From: Mytilisepta virgata
Lineage: Eukaryota; Mollusca; Bivalvia; Mytilida; Mytilidae
Length of the DNA stretch: 64,000 bases
NCBI GenBank assembly: GCA_028015205.1
Contig: CM051521.1
Span: forward strand, 65,146,314 to 65,210,313
Direction: 5' to 3'
The notes beneath the pieces were generated by a model. The model had not been told where the DNA came from. It did not search any database and worked only from the letters and a program-made list of their open reading frames with translations. Below are positions 57,901-64,000 of the stretch, piece by piece. A program made the translations under genes and the position numbers. Position 1 is the first letter of the stretch. Each line of letters starts with the position of its first letter.

Positions 57901-60900
57901 CTAACTGACGATCTGATGGCATAAATATTAAAATATGAACATTCTGGGGCTGCCTTAATTACACATATATACAAATCTGTTTTCTTCTTTTTGTTGTTGT
58001 TAAGCAATATCTGTAAATTCTATAAATGGGTCATTATGTCTCCCCCACTGAGGTTGGGAAACATATTGTTTTTGTAATGTCTGTCCGTCTGTGTGCAAAA
58101 ACAAACTTTAATTGATTTTCTCTTCAACTGATTTTTTTCACAGTTTTAGACATTAGACACCTGCCGGCAATGTTTTGAAAATTAAAATTCTTAAACCTTA
58201 TTGAACATCTAGGCTGCCCACATTTTTGACAAAAGTATGAAGTTGCGCAATAAGGTTTTAGAAATTTAATTTTCAAAACTTTTGGTCTCATATATTTCTT
58301 TACTCGTTATGAGAAGATGCGTTCACTGAGGTATATGGGGGTCCCCAGGGGTATGCCAACCCCATAAAAATAGATCTGTCTTTGCAACTATGAAACCTTT
58401 GAGATCCCCACCCTGTAAGCATGTATATTCCAACTCCTAATTGGAAGATGCATTCGTTGATGTATATGGGGGTATCTATGGGCCAGGTATGCTATGCCCC
58501 CTCAAAGTAGACTTGTATTTATAATTTGGAAACCTTTCAGATTTGTTTTCTTTTCTATTTTTTTCCTTTTGTTACGTTGGAGTATATTTGAAATCCAGTG
58601 TTTATGCGTTTAAAAGGTATAAAAGAGCAAGATTGAGAAAAGGGTATAGGGTTGTTAAAATGTATGCAGATCAATATTGATAGGAGGTGACTTTGAGTTC
58701 TCATTAAAGGATATTCATAGAAGACGACTTCGCTGGACTATTTCACATTGAATAGTTTTAACTGGGCACCCACAGTTATATTTATTTGTGTTTGGTCGTT
58801 TGACTGTTTCAGACAGGATTGCATTTTCCTTTTATTACTGGGTTTTGTATAGCTACGAGTCAAAAGTTGTCACAGGAGCTACATTATTGTAGGTAGGTTT
58901 TGTATTACTTTTGAAGAGACTAGCTCGTCGTTATTAGACACATTGTCTATTATATTGACATTAGTATTGTCATTTTGAGTTTTTGTGTTATTGTTTTTGT
59001 TAAATGCATTTTTTGTCCTTGATTTAAATGTTCCAGGATCTCGGTGTTGATTAGTTCATTTCAGAACTCATTTATTTTGTTCATATTTTCTCATATTTTT
59101 AGATTTTAAAATCATGTTTACCTTTAAATATTGTGAGAAAGTTGTTTGAGAGTACAGTTACGCGAGATACTTATTTTCAAACTTATTTATTTTATTTGTG
59201 TTAGACCACAACAGAATTTTATTTGTCTGGTCGAAACACTTTTTTTCAGAATAAGTTCCTATGGTAGCCTCTTAATTCTTTCAATAATTTTTCTATTTTT
59301 TTATGATGACTGGTCCTAAAGAAAAGTAAATATATCATTAGTGTTGTTTTAATTGAGCTGTCCTCAGTTATTTAACTACAGGGTGTGGCAGGGCTTGCTT
59401 TACACTACAAATGTACTGAAATAGGATACTGCTGCTGATATATAAAATATTTATATGTCAGAATTCACAATGATATCATTTTACTGAAATTAAATATTTC
59501 GGTTTATAAATAAAAATAATACAAAATATGAAATCTACTTAACACATACAATTAAAAATGATTAAAAGGGGGTAGGTTAATCCAAAACTCAACTCCACAA
59601 GTGACTGCAAACTCGACTACAACGACTCCAGACTCCACTCCAGAAAAGACTCCAAACTCCACTCCAAATATGACTCCAAATATGACTCCAGACTCCACTC
59701 CAAATATGATTCCAGACTATGGCACGCCGTTGTTATACTTATTCAATTTCGAGATATCTTATTTAGTTAAATAAGTTAATAAGATATCTCTATTAGTTTA
59801 TAAGATATCTTATAAACTTTATAAGATATCTAATAAAGTATATGTTTAAAAGATATCTTTATAAAGAATTAGGATATCTCATTAACTAATAGAGATATCT
59901 TATTTACTTTCAAATTAAATAAGATATCTTAATACTTTATAAAATATCTTAATTCTTTATAAGATATCTTAATACTTTATAAGATATCTCTATAAGTTTA
60001 TAAGATATCTCTATTAGTTTTTAAGATATCTCTATAAGTTTATAAGATATCTCTATTAGTTTATAAGATATCTCTATTAATTTATAAGATATCTTATTAA
60101 TTAATAGAGATATCTTATAAATTAATAGAGATATCTCATAAACATATAGAGATATCTTATAAACTTATAGAGATATCTTATTAACTTATAGAGATATCTT
60201 ATTTAACTGGTTATAAAGATATCTTATTAAATATATAAGATATCTCTATAAGTTAATAATATATCTCTATTTATTTATAAGATATCTTATTAACTATATA
60301 AGATATCTTTTATATAGTTAATAATAGAGATATCTTATTTACTTAATAAGATATCTTATAAACTAATAGAGATATCTTATAAACTTATAGAGATATCTTA
60401 TTAACTTATATAGATATCTTATTAACTTATAGAGATATCTTATTTACTTTCAAATTAAATAAGATATCTTATAAAAATCAAAGATATCTTAATACTTAAT
60501 AAGATATCTTGTTAAATAAATAACATATCTTGGAATTTGAATAAATATAAAAAACGGCGTGCCATACCAGACTCACCTCCATGTTTTACAATATGCCAAC
60601 CTAAAGTCCCCTTCCGCTTCGCCGGTAGGGGACTATAAAGAATTTGAACGCACTTGTGGGCGAAAAAGGCAGGCTCATGAATGCCGCAAAACAGGAAGGA
60701 AGTTTCCTAAATCCTTTTGATATCGATCTCCTTCAATTAGTAACAGCATAAACGAAAAGATAATTCTGCAGCTGACATAATGACATGTACAAGAGACAAC
60801 TCGTAAATTACACATGTTTATATTGTAAACTGTAAAACAAATTAGCCTTGTAAACAACTTACTTTAGTTAAATCATGTTTATCAAATGAAAAATTGTGTC

Positions 60901-62415
60901 TCGATGAAATCCATTTATAATAGTTAATGTTTAAATAAACAACAGGTGCAACCATTGACAATTCTAGAGCGTTTCAATCACCGCCCTCGCGTCAAATACA
61001 AAACATTTTGACAAGCAACAAATTTTTTTCGACTATGGTTTTTTTCACACAACTGGTGTATCTTTCATCGGCAGAATGTGTATATTTGGTCTTATAGAAG
61101 GTAATCCATACATACACACTGTAATTGTGTAGAATTAAAACAAGTACTAAAACAAATGTAAGAAAGGGTGATAAAACATTTTGTAGAAAAGTATATACAG
61201 TATTATCTATACTGGTCTGTGTGTTTTTAATATTCAAATATTATCATCCAAAAATGTCAACAGGAAAACATTCAATGCTACAACGTATTACTATTACTAT
61301 TACTTGAAAATGTAACATCAAAATAGCCCAGTGACCTCCGATTTAGACTGATCGTCCATATAAGATTTGAAGCAGTGATCCACGCAAGTTAATCTATAAT
61401 ATTATTACATTTAAACCTTACATATATAACCTCTGACTAAGAATTTAACATGCCTAACAAATATTATCCTAGTTTCAGTTTAAATTGAGAAAGTACATAT
61501 TTTTGTTAACCTTTGTACCGTAGTGCATAGGTTAACGTCGACGGGCAATAACTACATGTATATGTTGATTGCTTTGTACTAAACCGAGGAGGATATTTTA
61601 ATTTGCTTGCTCACAGGCAGATTATGTCACCAACCAGTGAAAATCATTAGGGTCAGTCTGTATGCTCGTACTTCTCATCCTTAATGAAGGACACACTTGA
61701 GGCAAACATGTTAACACAAAGATTACAGAGGCAGTTTTCTCCCATTCTTGACGTGTTTAATCAGTGGGATAAAAATATATATTTTTAACCACTTCCCGGT
61801 GATTAAATTTCTGCATGGGAATTCCCGTTTTTTACTGTTATAGGAACGATAAACTAGAGAAGTCCCGAAATGACGTCCGTGTAAACAAACTACATGTACA
61901 TAGCAACGACATTTTCTCGAGGTTTTTGTCGAACATCATAGGAGAAACAGATTCTCATTCAATTTACTCCGCCCTCAATAGTTAAATTTTAGATTTTAAC
62001 ACGCTCTTTAAAGGCTCGCGAGTTGAAAATCGAATATTAAACTATCTCGGGTGGAGAAATTCCATAACTCATTCGTGCCTTAAGGAGAATCTATAGTTAC
62101 AATGTGGTGTAAAAAATACAGGTACTTCCACCAGAAATTCTATAAGAACTTGTTATTTTTCATCTCAATGTGACGGCGAGGCCATTACTGCAGAAAACCA
62201 TATCCGTAAGCATTATATATTCAAGTAAATCGACAAACATCACTGATCTTTATCTAATTCTGGCGAAAATTCTATTAAAAGTGGGTAAATAATCTGCTAC
62301 AAACCTTAGGTGTAAAAAGATGCAACAGACCGTCTGTGGCTCCCCTGAGTGTAATACCACGTCCAAAAAATATAATAAGTACCACATATGGAAAAGTGGC
62401 TGTCACATACACAAC
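33673..62415 (-). CDS. SLC6-family sodium-coupled amino-acid-type transporter, 3' part of gene (7 exons, TM5 to stop)
   Basis: Joining seven minus-strand exons (62415-62305, 51280-51039, 49184-49013, 46763-46556, 41432-41273, 34951-34789, 33999-33673) gives 1383 nt, 460 codons plus stop, with matching phases and GT-AG introns throughout. The protein covers TM5 to TM12 of the neurotransmitter:sodium symporter fold. Recognisable family stretches include [20 protein letters not shown] (TM6), [11 protein letters not shown] (extracellular loop 4), [15 protein letters not shown] (TM8) and [16 protein letters not shown] (TM9-10). The NNCQRDA segment before TM7 and Gly rather than Asp in TM8 resemble the SLC6A15/A17/B0AT branch more than the monoamine or GABA transporters; this is from memory, without a search. 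The family imports small neutral substrates, usually amino acids, with Na+ across the plasma membrane. The N-terminus and TM1-4 are not in the window, so the gene continues past position 64000. The substrate cannot be read from the sequence. No clear AATAAA was found just downstream of the stop. Confidence 0.93.
34000..34788. other. SLC6 intron (exon f to g), no repeat recognised
   Basis: GT-AG intron of 789 bp on the minus strand, AT-rich, with a short TATATATATA run near 34350. Confidence 0.7.
34789..34951 (-). CDS. SLC6 transporter exon f (intracellular loop 5, TM11)
   Basis: This exon is 163 nt. One base completes Arg, so the join reads [14 protein letters not shown]. It ends in phase 0 at SEV with donor GTG|GTAAGT, and the acceptor is CATCAG. 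It encodes the family's D...MIG..P..YWKI.WKFI.P segment and TM11 ([18 protein letters not shown]), then [10 protein letters not shown] in the last outer loop. Intron length to the next exon is about 0.8 kb. Confidence 0.94.
35036..36240 (+). repeat. AGCTC-family copies within an SLC6 intron
   Basis: GACTCAACTAAGCCTGTATC, ACTCACCTGGC marks a 5' start at 35036. Another start-like phrase (GTGTATCGCTCGCC) lies at 35570. The body carries GTGGCCATCTTAGTTGAC, GAAAGAGGACCATTGCTGGC and GCCAATCAGAGTGCATGA. The 3' hairpin end is absent. Confidence 0.65.
36480..36572. repeat. Long compound hairpin with A/T tracts
   Basis: GTGGCAGCTTT at 36480 pairs with AAAAGCTGCCAC at 36561. Inside it an A-tract (about 19 A) faces a T-rich tract with GTTTTGTTG. 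At the tip CGCCGC and GCGGCG close a small loop (CTCAGGATC). Confidence 0.8.
36573..37264. other. SLC6 intron sequence, nothing recognised
   Basis: T and G homopolymer runs at 36664-36692, otherwise AT-rich without structure. Confidence 0.5.
37265..37700. repeat. Probable interspersed repeat with CGTCCGTACG motif
   Basis: A segment with CGCCTGTAAGGCACCCTGGG, GTACCGTCCGTACGTCCG and twice GTTAAGGTTCAGGTT, ending GGCGGGGCATGTAGTGTCC. Such TCCGTCCGT-bearing pieces recur in the window at 14430 and 56350, but the boundaries are not clear. Confidence 0.4.
37720..38092 (+). repeat. AGCTC-ended interspersed repeat, short copy
   Basis: It starts CCAGAGGCTCCCAAGACAC, TGCATCGCTCACCTG and ends GACGGACGAAAAGTGATGGG, then AGCTCATGACTGTTTGTGCC and AGGTGAGCTAAAAA. 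It is about 370 bp with a reduced core. Confidence 0.75.
38156..39770 (+). repeat. AGCTC-ended interspersed repeat, full-length copy
   Basis: It starts AAGAGGCTTACCAGAGCC and ends GCTCACATGGCCTTTGGCC, AGGTGAGCTAAAAA. It is nearly collinear with 31994-33605 and carries one more core unit. A (GACGACGACGG)n-type run precedes the end. It lies in the intron between SLC6 exons e and f, in antisense orientation to the gene. Confidence 0.85.
39771..40904. other. SLC6 intron with a cluster of TCCATATGGA-type motifs
   Basis: Between 40180 and 40440 the hexamer-like CCATATGGA or one-base variants recur about ten times at irregular 20-40 bp spacing. The rest is AT-rich and unrecognised. Confidence 0.5.
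40905..41170 (-). mobile_element. tRNA-derived SINE of a second type (minus)
   Basis: On the minus strand GATGGTTAGCGCATCGGAC (box A region) and CCTGGTTCGATTCCCGTTCG (box B) form a tRNA-like head. A body containing CGACGCCCTATCGACACC and CTCCTCCGCAGAAGTG follows. It is too diverged and too short at the 3' side of the acceptor stem to be a tRNA gene. Confidence 0.65.
41273..41432 (-). CDS. SLC6 transporter exon e (TM9-TM10)
   Basis: This exon is 160 nt. Two bases complete a Gly codon started in exon d, and the exon ends with two bases of an Arg codon. The acceptor is TGTTTCAG and the donor is ATAG|GTAGGC. It encodes [18 protein letters not shown] (TM9) and [20 protein letters not shown] plus [12 protein letters not shown] (TM10). 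The SG.YW..LFD..A motif and the VYG.DRF motif, completed by the next exon, are strong SLC6 signatures. Confidence 0.95.
41440..42118. other. SLC6 intron, nothing recognised
   Basis: A 73-codon plus-strand frame here shows no known motif. T-rich runs at 41785 and 41870. Confidence 0.5.
42119..43072. mobile_element. Pair of fused foldback elements built of AAGATATCTT units
   Basis: The left element is 42119-42604 (TGGCAAGCCGTTTTACTATT ... AATAGTAAAACGGCTTGCCA). The right one is 42605-43072 and begins at GCAAGCCG without its own TG. The outer ends are flanked by TA (42117-42118 and 43073-43074). The core of each is a run of about 20-bp units centred on AAGATATCTT joined by TATANACTTT-like spacers, so each core unit is itself a palindrome. 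No coding sequence; the 87-codon [15 protein letters not shown] frame is a translation of the units. Confidence 0.85.
43073..43977. other. SLC6 intron, nothing recognised
   Basis: Only a C homopolymer of about 18 near 43885 stands out. Confidence 0.5.
43978..46085. mobile_element. Putative element with CCGAAGG-repeat inverted ends
   Basis: The left end (43978-44105) is a run of 13-16 bp units such as CCGAAGGTCCGTTAGT, CCGAAAGCCCGATAGT and CCGAAGGACCGATTGT. The right end (46019-46085) carries the same units inverted (ACTATCGGGCCTTCGGACTA). The interior is non-coding and contains a SINE (44378-44643). Confidence 0.6.
44378..44643 (+). mobile_element. tRNA-derived SINE (plus), fuller copy
   Basis: The head GGCCTCGGTTGCCGAGTGG, TCTAGGGTAG carries box A of a tRNA-Ser/Leu type. 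GTTCGAATCTCACC is box B. The body has CTCCGGGTACTCCGGCTTCC and AAACTGGCCGCCGCGAAAT, ending CTAAATTAAACAA. It matches 21817-22036 inverted. Confidence 0.85.
46086..46555. other. SLC6 intron between element and exon d
   Basis: T-rich and A-rich runs, with no gene or repeat recognised. Confidence 0.5.
46556..46763 (-). CDS. SLC6 transporter exon d (loop 4 helix and TM8)
   Basis: This exon is 208 nt, starting in phase 0 after TTTCTAG and leaving one base over at donor TCAG|GTAGTT. It encodes [19 protein letters not shown], then TM8 ([20 protein letters not shown]) and [11 protein letters not shown]. In transporters such as SERT the Na2 site uses an Asp in the LGLDS motif of TM8; here the motif is LGIGS, as I recall for the SLC6A15/A17 branch. 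Its first ~45 bases and its splice acceptor are repeated about 20 times in the minisatellite immediately upstream (46764-48200). This copy is the functional one because only it continues into TM8. Confidence 0.95.
46764..48200 (-). repeat. Exon-derived minisatellite, about 20 units of about 70 bp
   Basis: Each unit on the minus strand reads TTTCTATCTATTTGTAG, then GCTGCAGAAGGAACTGGAC, TTGCCTTTGTGGTATTTACC and CAGGCACTATATAG. The middle three pieces equal the first ~45 bases of SLC6 exon d ([15 protein letters not shown]) with its splice-acceptor AG. About 20 degenerate units lie directly upstream of the true exon. A 217-codon open frame at 47501-48154 is made wholly of these units and is not a separate gene. 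Confidence 0.93.
48201..49012. other. SLC6 intron, nothing recognised
   Basis: The intron separates exons c and d together with the minisatellite. It is AT-rich with no repeat boundary seen. Confidence 0.5.
49013..49184 (-). CDS. SLC6 transporter exon c (extracellular loop 4, glycosylation sites)
   Basis: This exon is 172 nt. One base completes the Arg codon begun in exon b, followed by 57 whole codons. The acceptor is ATTTCAG and the donor is AAG|GTATTA. It encodes the variable outer loop between TM7 and TM8, starting [16 protein letters not shown] and ending [14 protein letters not shown]. Three N-glycosylation sequons are visible (NES, NTS, NET). The exon is less conserved than the others. 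It is supported by exact phase agreement on both sides, its position in gene order, and the Cys-Asp-Leu just before the GTGLAF motif of the next exon. Confidence 0.88.
49470..50170 (+). repeat. AGCTC-family body and 3' part
   Basis: Three to four units with GGTGGCCATCTTGGTTGACA, GAAAGAGGACCACCTAAGGA and TAGGATCCTATGTTAAACTA, then a decayed end with ACGGATGACGACAGACGATG, CAAAGTGATGGCAATA. The terminal hairpin is lost. Confidence 0.65.
50171..51038. other. SLC6 intron, nothing recognised
   Basis: The segment 50340-50560 repeats CATATGTGCA and ATTTGCAT-like phrases at short range, without a regular period. Confidence 0.45.
51039..51280 (-). CDS. SLC6 transporter exon b (TM6-TM7)
   Basis: This exon is 242 nt, entering in phase 0 and leaving with two bases over, between acceptor TTTTAG and donor CAG|GTATGT. 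It begins [18 protein letters not shown], continues through the unwound TM6 segment [14 protein letters not shown], then the NNCQRDA loop and TM7 ([16 protein letters not shown]...). Gln and Ser of ATQIFYS occupy the positions that help bind chloride in animal SLC6 proteins, as does Asn of LTNW. The TM7 serine usually found four residues after that Asn is Ala here. The exon ends at ETCQD plus part of an Arg codon. Confidence 0.95.
51690..52880 (+). repeat. Diverged AGCTC-family body
   Basis: Units of 120-150 bp with GATTTTTCTATTTTTAGTAA, GGACCATTCCA and TTTCAGA.GAGAA-type phrases. The copy resembles 18150-18960, and its 3' end lacks the hairpin. Confidence 0.55.
53375..53760. mobile_element. 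Dispersed element with inner hairpin, copy 1
   Basis: It contains ATTCTTGACGTGTTTAATCG, TTAACCACTTCCCGGTGATT and an inverted pair: GATTCTCCTTCAATTTACTC with GAGTTATGGAATTTCTTCACC, against GGTGGAGAAATTCCATAACTC with TGAAGGAGAATC. It recurs in direct orientation at 61735-62092. Confidence 0.65.
53890..55552 (+). repeat. AGCTC-ended interspersed repeat
   Basis: It starts AAATTAGAGGCTCTAATGG. It has about ten units with GTGGCCATCTTAGTTGAC, AGAGTGCATA and TTTCTGACAAGAAGATG phrases. It ends ACGGACGCAAAGTGATGGC, AATAGCTCACATGGCC with the second hairpin arm missing. Confidence 0.7.
55720..57545 (+). repeat. AGCTC-family copy, interrupted by another repeat
   Basis: The units with CGGTGGCGGCCATCTTGGAT and CATTCAGGCATATTATCAAT run to about 56296. 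The family resumes at 57310 (TTGGTCTTGTGGTTTCTGAA) and ends GACGAAAAGTGATGACAAAA, then GCTCGCCCTGGCTTTTAGCC, AGGTGAGCTAAAAA. Confidence 0.7.
56297..57309. repeat. Repeat nested in an AGCTC-family copy
   Basis: About 1 kb starting near TAGAAATTCATTATACC and ending ACAGCCCCTACCTCTAG. The interior holds units with TTGCTGTAGATGCGCAATAA, GGGACCAAAAAGGGCC and ACTCCTTGGTCATC, plus GTCGTCCGTCCGTCTGTCAC at the left. The edges were inferred from where the host repeat stops and resumes. Confidence 0.5.
57674..59452. mobile_element. 1.8-kb element with about 115-bp terminal inverted repeats
   Basis: The left arm 57674-57792 (ATATATCAGCAGCGGTATCC ... CAAAACAACACTAATGA) matches the right arm 59333-59452 inverted, with a few mismatches. 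Shared phrases include AAGCCCTGCCACA and TGTAGTTAAATAACTGA. The interior is non-coding, AT-rich, with an internal inverted pair near 58180 and 58240 (TTCTTAAACCTTATTG / CAATAAGGTTTTAGAA). Confidence 0.7.
57800..57875. repeat. GGAGTCTGGAGT minisatellite, forward
   Basis: A run of GGAGTGGAGTCTGGAGYC-like units follows the left arm. The same motif occurs inverted at 59588-59718 (GACTCCAGACTCCACTCC). Confidence 0.75.
59588..59718. repeat. GACTCCACTCC minisatellite, inverse of 57800-57875
   Basis: About nine units such as GACTCCAAATATGACTCCAG end two bases before the next element. Confidence 0.75.
59720..60564. mobile_element. 845-bp foldback element of AAGATATCTT units
   Basis: The ends are TGGCACGCCGTTGTTATAC and TATAAAAAACGGCGTGCCA, with TA on both sides (59718-59719 and 60565-60566). 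The core has many AAGATATCTT or AGATATCTCT units in both orientations. It has the same design as 42119-43072 but a different terminal sequence (TGGCACGCCG instead of TGGCAAGCCG). Confidence 0.85.
60565..61734. other. SLC6 intron, nothing recognised
   Basis: AT-rich. The 60-81 codon frames carry no known motif. Confidence 0.5.
61735..62092. mobile_element. Dispersed element with inner hairpin, copy 2
   Basis: Same order as 53375-53760: ATTCTTGACGTGTTTAATCA, CACTTCCCGGTGATTAAAT, ATGACGTCC, AACACGCTCTTTAAAGGCTC and GTGGAGAAATTCCATAACTC. Part of the left hairpin arm is deleted. Confidence 0.65.
62305..62415 (-). CDS. SLC6 transporter exon a (TM5)
   Basis: This exon is 111 nt, phase 0 to 0, with acceptor TTTTGCAG and donor AAG|GTTTGT. 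It encodes 37 residues containing [14 protein letters not shown] (TM5) and ending LLHLFTPK, the conserved stretch that leads into TM6. It is the most 5' exon visible. I looked from 62416 to 64000 for a preceding TM4 exon (a W...CL..AW motif before a GT donor) and did not find one. The intron downstream of this exon is about 11 kb. The donor GTTTGT is weak compared with the GTAAGT-like donors used elsewhere in the gene. Confidence 0.9.
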
Positions 62416-62499
62416 CTGCAAAACACAACAGTTTACATATGATTAAAAACGCACAGACACCAAAATGTCTGAAAAATGAAACGTTGTCAGACTTTATAT

Positions 62500-63246
62500 G
62501 GAATTATACCCATTCAGGTCTTGAAGGTGAAACAAATGTTTCTACATATCATTTACCCCAGTGAGCTTGAAATTAAGGATACCACAGATACACCAAATTC
62601 CGCTTCATATTTTGATTGGTTTCTTGAAATAGACAATGAGGGACATCTGAAGACAAACCTTTATGATAAACGTAATGACTTAAATTTTCTATTGTTAACT
62701 TTCCCTTCTTGGGTAGCAATATACCAGCATCGTTTGCATATGGCGTCTACATTTCTCAGCTTATCCGATTTTCAAGGGCATGCGTGAGTTACCATGACTT
62801 TCGACAAAGAGGATTACTGCTGTCACAAAAGCTTCTTAACCAGGGTTTTATCAGGGATAAGTTGATGTCATCACTTAGGAAATTTTAGGATTGTCATCAT
62901 GAATTGATTGACCGTTACAGTGTTCTAATATCTAAGACGATGTTGGACCTGTTCCCACTGGAGTTACATTACATGTGTCACCACTGATTTGTTACTCCCA
63001 CCGGACTGACTTTGTTGAACTTCACGACGGGTGCCGTATACGAAGCAGGAACTGCTTACCCTTCCGGACCGCCTGGGTTCACTCCTGGTTTTTATAGGAG
63101 TTCGTGTTGTTCATTGTTTTTTAGTTTTCGGTGTTTGTGCTTGTGGTTGTTCATTTGTCTTCCCGGGTTTGTCTGTCCAATGGATTACGTTGTTTTATTT
63201 GCTCCTTAGGTATATTTTTCCTCTTTCTAAAGCAAAAGATGAATAA
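62500..63246 (+). pseudogene. Reverse-transcriptase C-terminal fragment of a retroelement (Penelope-like?)
   Basis: A plus-strand frame reads YPSELEIKDTTDTPNSASY, then LEIDNEGHLKT.LYDKRND-type residues (62545-62700). A frameshift follows, with remnants such as the LLTF.S region and PSGPPGFTPGFYRSS (63055-63105). The order (LEI...LKT.LYDKR...NF) fits the post-catalytic part of a retroelement polymerase that is abundant in bivalves and lancelets. I think it is Penelope-like but cannot confirm. The catalytic YxDD part is not present, so this is a 5'-truncated, frameshifted copy antisense within the SLC6 gene. Confidence 0.6.
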
Positions 63247-64000
63247 CAGTGTTTGATAAAGCATTTCGCCCGATCTTTATTTGCAAACTTAGCTTTCTAC
63301 GAGGAAAAGAGCCATTTATAAGCTAATTCTTAATTTTGACATTGAAATCTTCGGTGCGATTACTTCAGAATATAAAGTTAAGTTTATTCAAGGTTGTTCA
63401 GACGTATGTACTAACAATCTTAAGAGCGACAAGTGAATATTTATCAACATGACATCTTGTTGAGTTAAGTGGTTTTCATGTTTTTCGACAGTATTTCCGA
63501 TGGCATGTGTAGGGTTAAATGGGTGATATTTTCAGATAGTGTCTGCCTTCTGTTTGATGGAAATTCTTTTCTTTCTGCAAATCGTATGATTGTTATATTA
63601 CACCTTCAAGTACGCTCGAGACCAAATTTTGGAAATTTAAAATATATTACGAGCAACAGAATGTCAAATTTACTTGAAGGAGCTGAAACGCTAATAGAAG
63701 TTAAAATCCATCGAGTGGCAGTTTCAAACATGTACAAATGTATATCTATAAATGTTGTGTTGCCAAGACTACGACTTACTGTTACGATGGGGTTGATGCC
63801 CTTGGTCACTTAAGAGTCCCCCAGTAGTAGTGGAATAAACTTCGATACACATTGATTTCTTGTGTACAAACCGTACTGGGTTAATCCTTCAACCAACCCT
63901 GTTTTTCGGAAATGTATCTCTTTCCTAAGAATATTTGAGGTTTAAAAAAATCACCCATTTTGTCTAATTAATCCAATAAATACGCATACTCATTTTAAAT
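63247..64000. other. Probable SLC6 intron, nothing recognised
   Basis: A 114-codon plus-strand frame (63469-63813) has no recognisable domain. No upstream SLC6 exon is visible on the minus strand. Confidence 0.45.

Noticed and set aside
63469..63813. 114-codon plus-strand open frame as a possible gene
   Set aside because: No recognisable domain, no splice context, and AT-rich composition like the surrounding intron. It is left as unrecognised sequence.

Overview
The window is animal genomic DNA, AT-rich and crowded with repeats. The repeat types (tRNA-derived SINEs, a very abundant family with paired 'GAGGCTC...GCCTGTATCGCTCACCTGG' and 'GCCAGGTGAGCTAAAA' ends, array-bearing short elements and a Gmr1-type LTR element) suggest a bivalve mollusc, most likely a mussel-like species. 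This assignment is from memory of such genomes and was not tested by a search.

The one host gene I can support lies on the minus strand. It is the 3' half of an SLC6 sodium-coupled transporter of the amino-acid (NTT4/B0AT-like) branch. Seven exons between 62415 and 33673 join with consistent phases at GT-AG junctions to give 460 codons plus a stop. They cover TM5 to TM12 and a cytoplasmic tail with an Asp run. The 5' half (N-terminus to TM4) lies beyond position 64000. Everything between 33673 and 62415 that is not an exon is therefore intron, and it is mostly repeats.

Region 1-8330 holds tandem and interspersed repeats. These include a 2.5-kb element (5600-8083) with about 15 units of a 145-bp repeat, and most units carry a palindrome of the AGGTCAnnnTGACCT type. 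A shorter inverted copy lies at 29805-30849. Positions 8331-13683 are one minus-orientation copy of the AGCTC-ended family, split by a degraded Gmr1-like LTR retrotransposon (8448-12414) with a tRNA-Pro-type primer site. Positions 13684-33605 are intergenic as far as I can see. They contain several MITE candidates, a large foldback element with a 5-bp target duplication (23481-24962), and two identical 664-bp TAA-flanked elements bracketing 741 bp (26442-28510).

Within the SLC6 introns the notable structures are foldback elements built of AAGATATCTT units (42119-43072 and 59720-60564), an element ending in CCGAAGG-type repeats (43978-46085), and a minisatellite of about 20 units (46764-48200). 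Each minisatellite unit is a copy of the 3' splice site and first ~45 coding bases of the adjacent SLC6 exon. A degraded reverse-transcriptase fragment lies at 62500-63246. No rRNA gene, complete tRNA gene, CRISPR array or second host gene was found.
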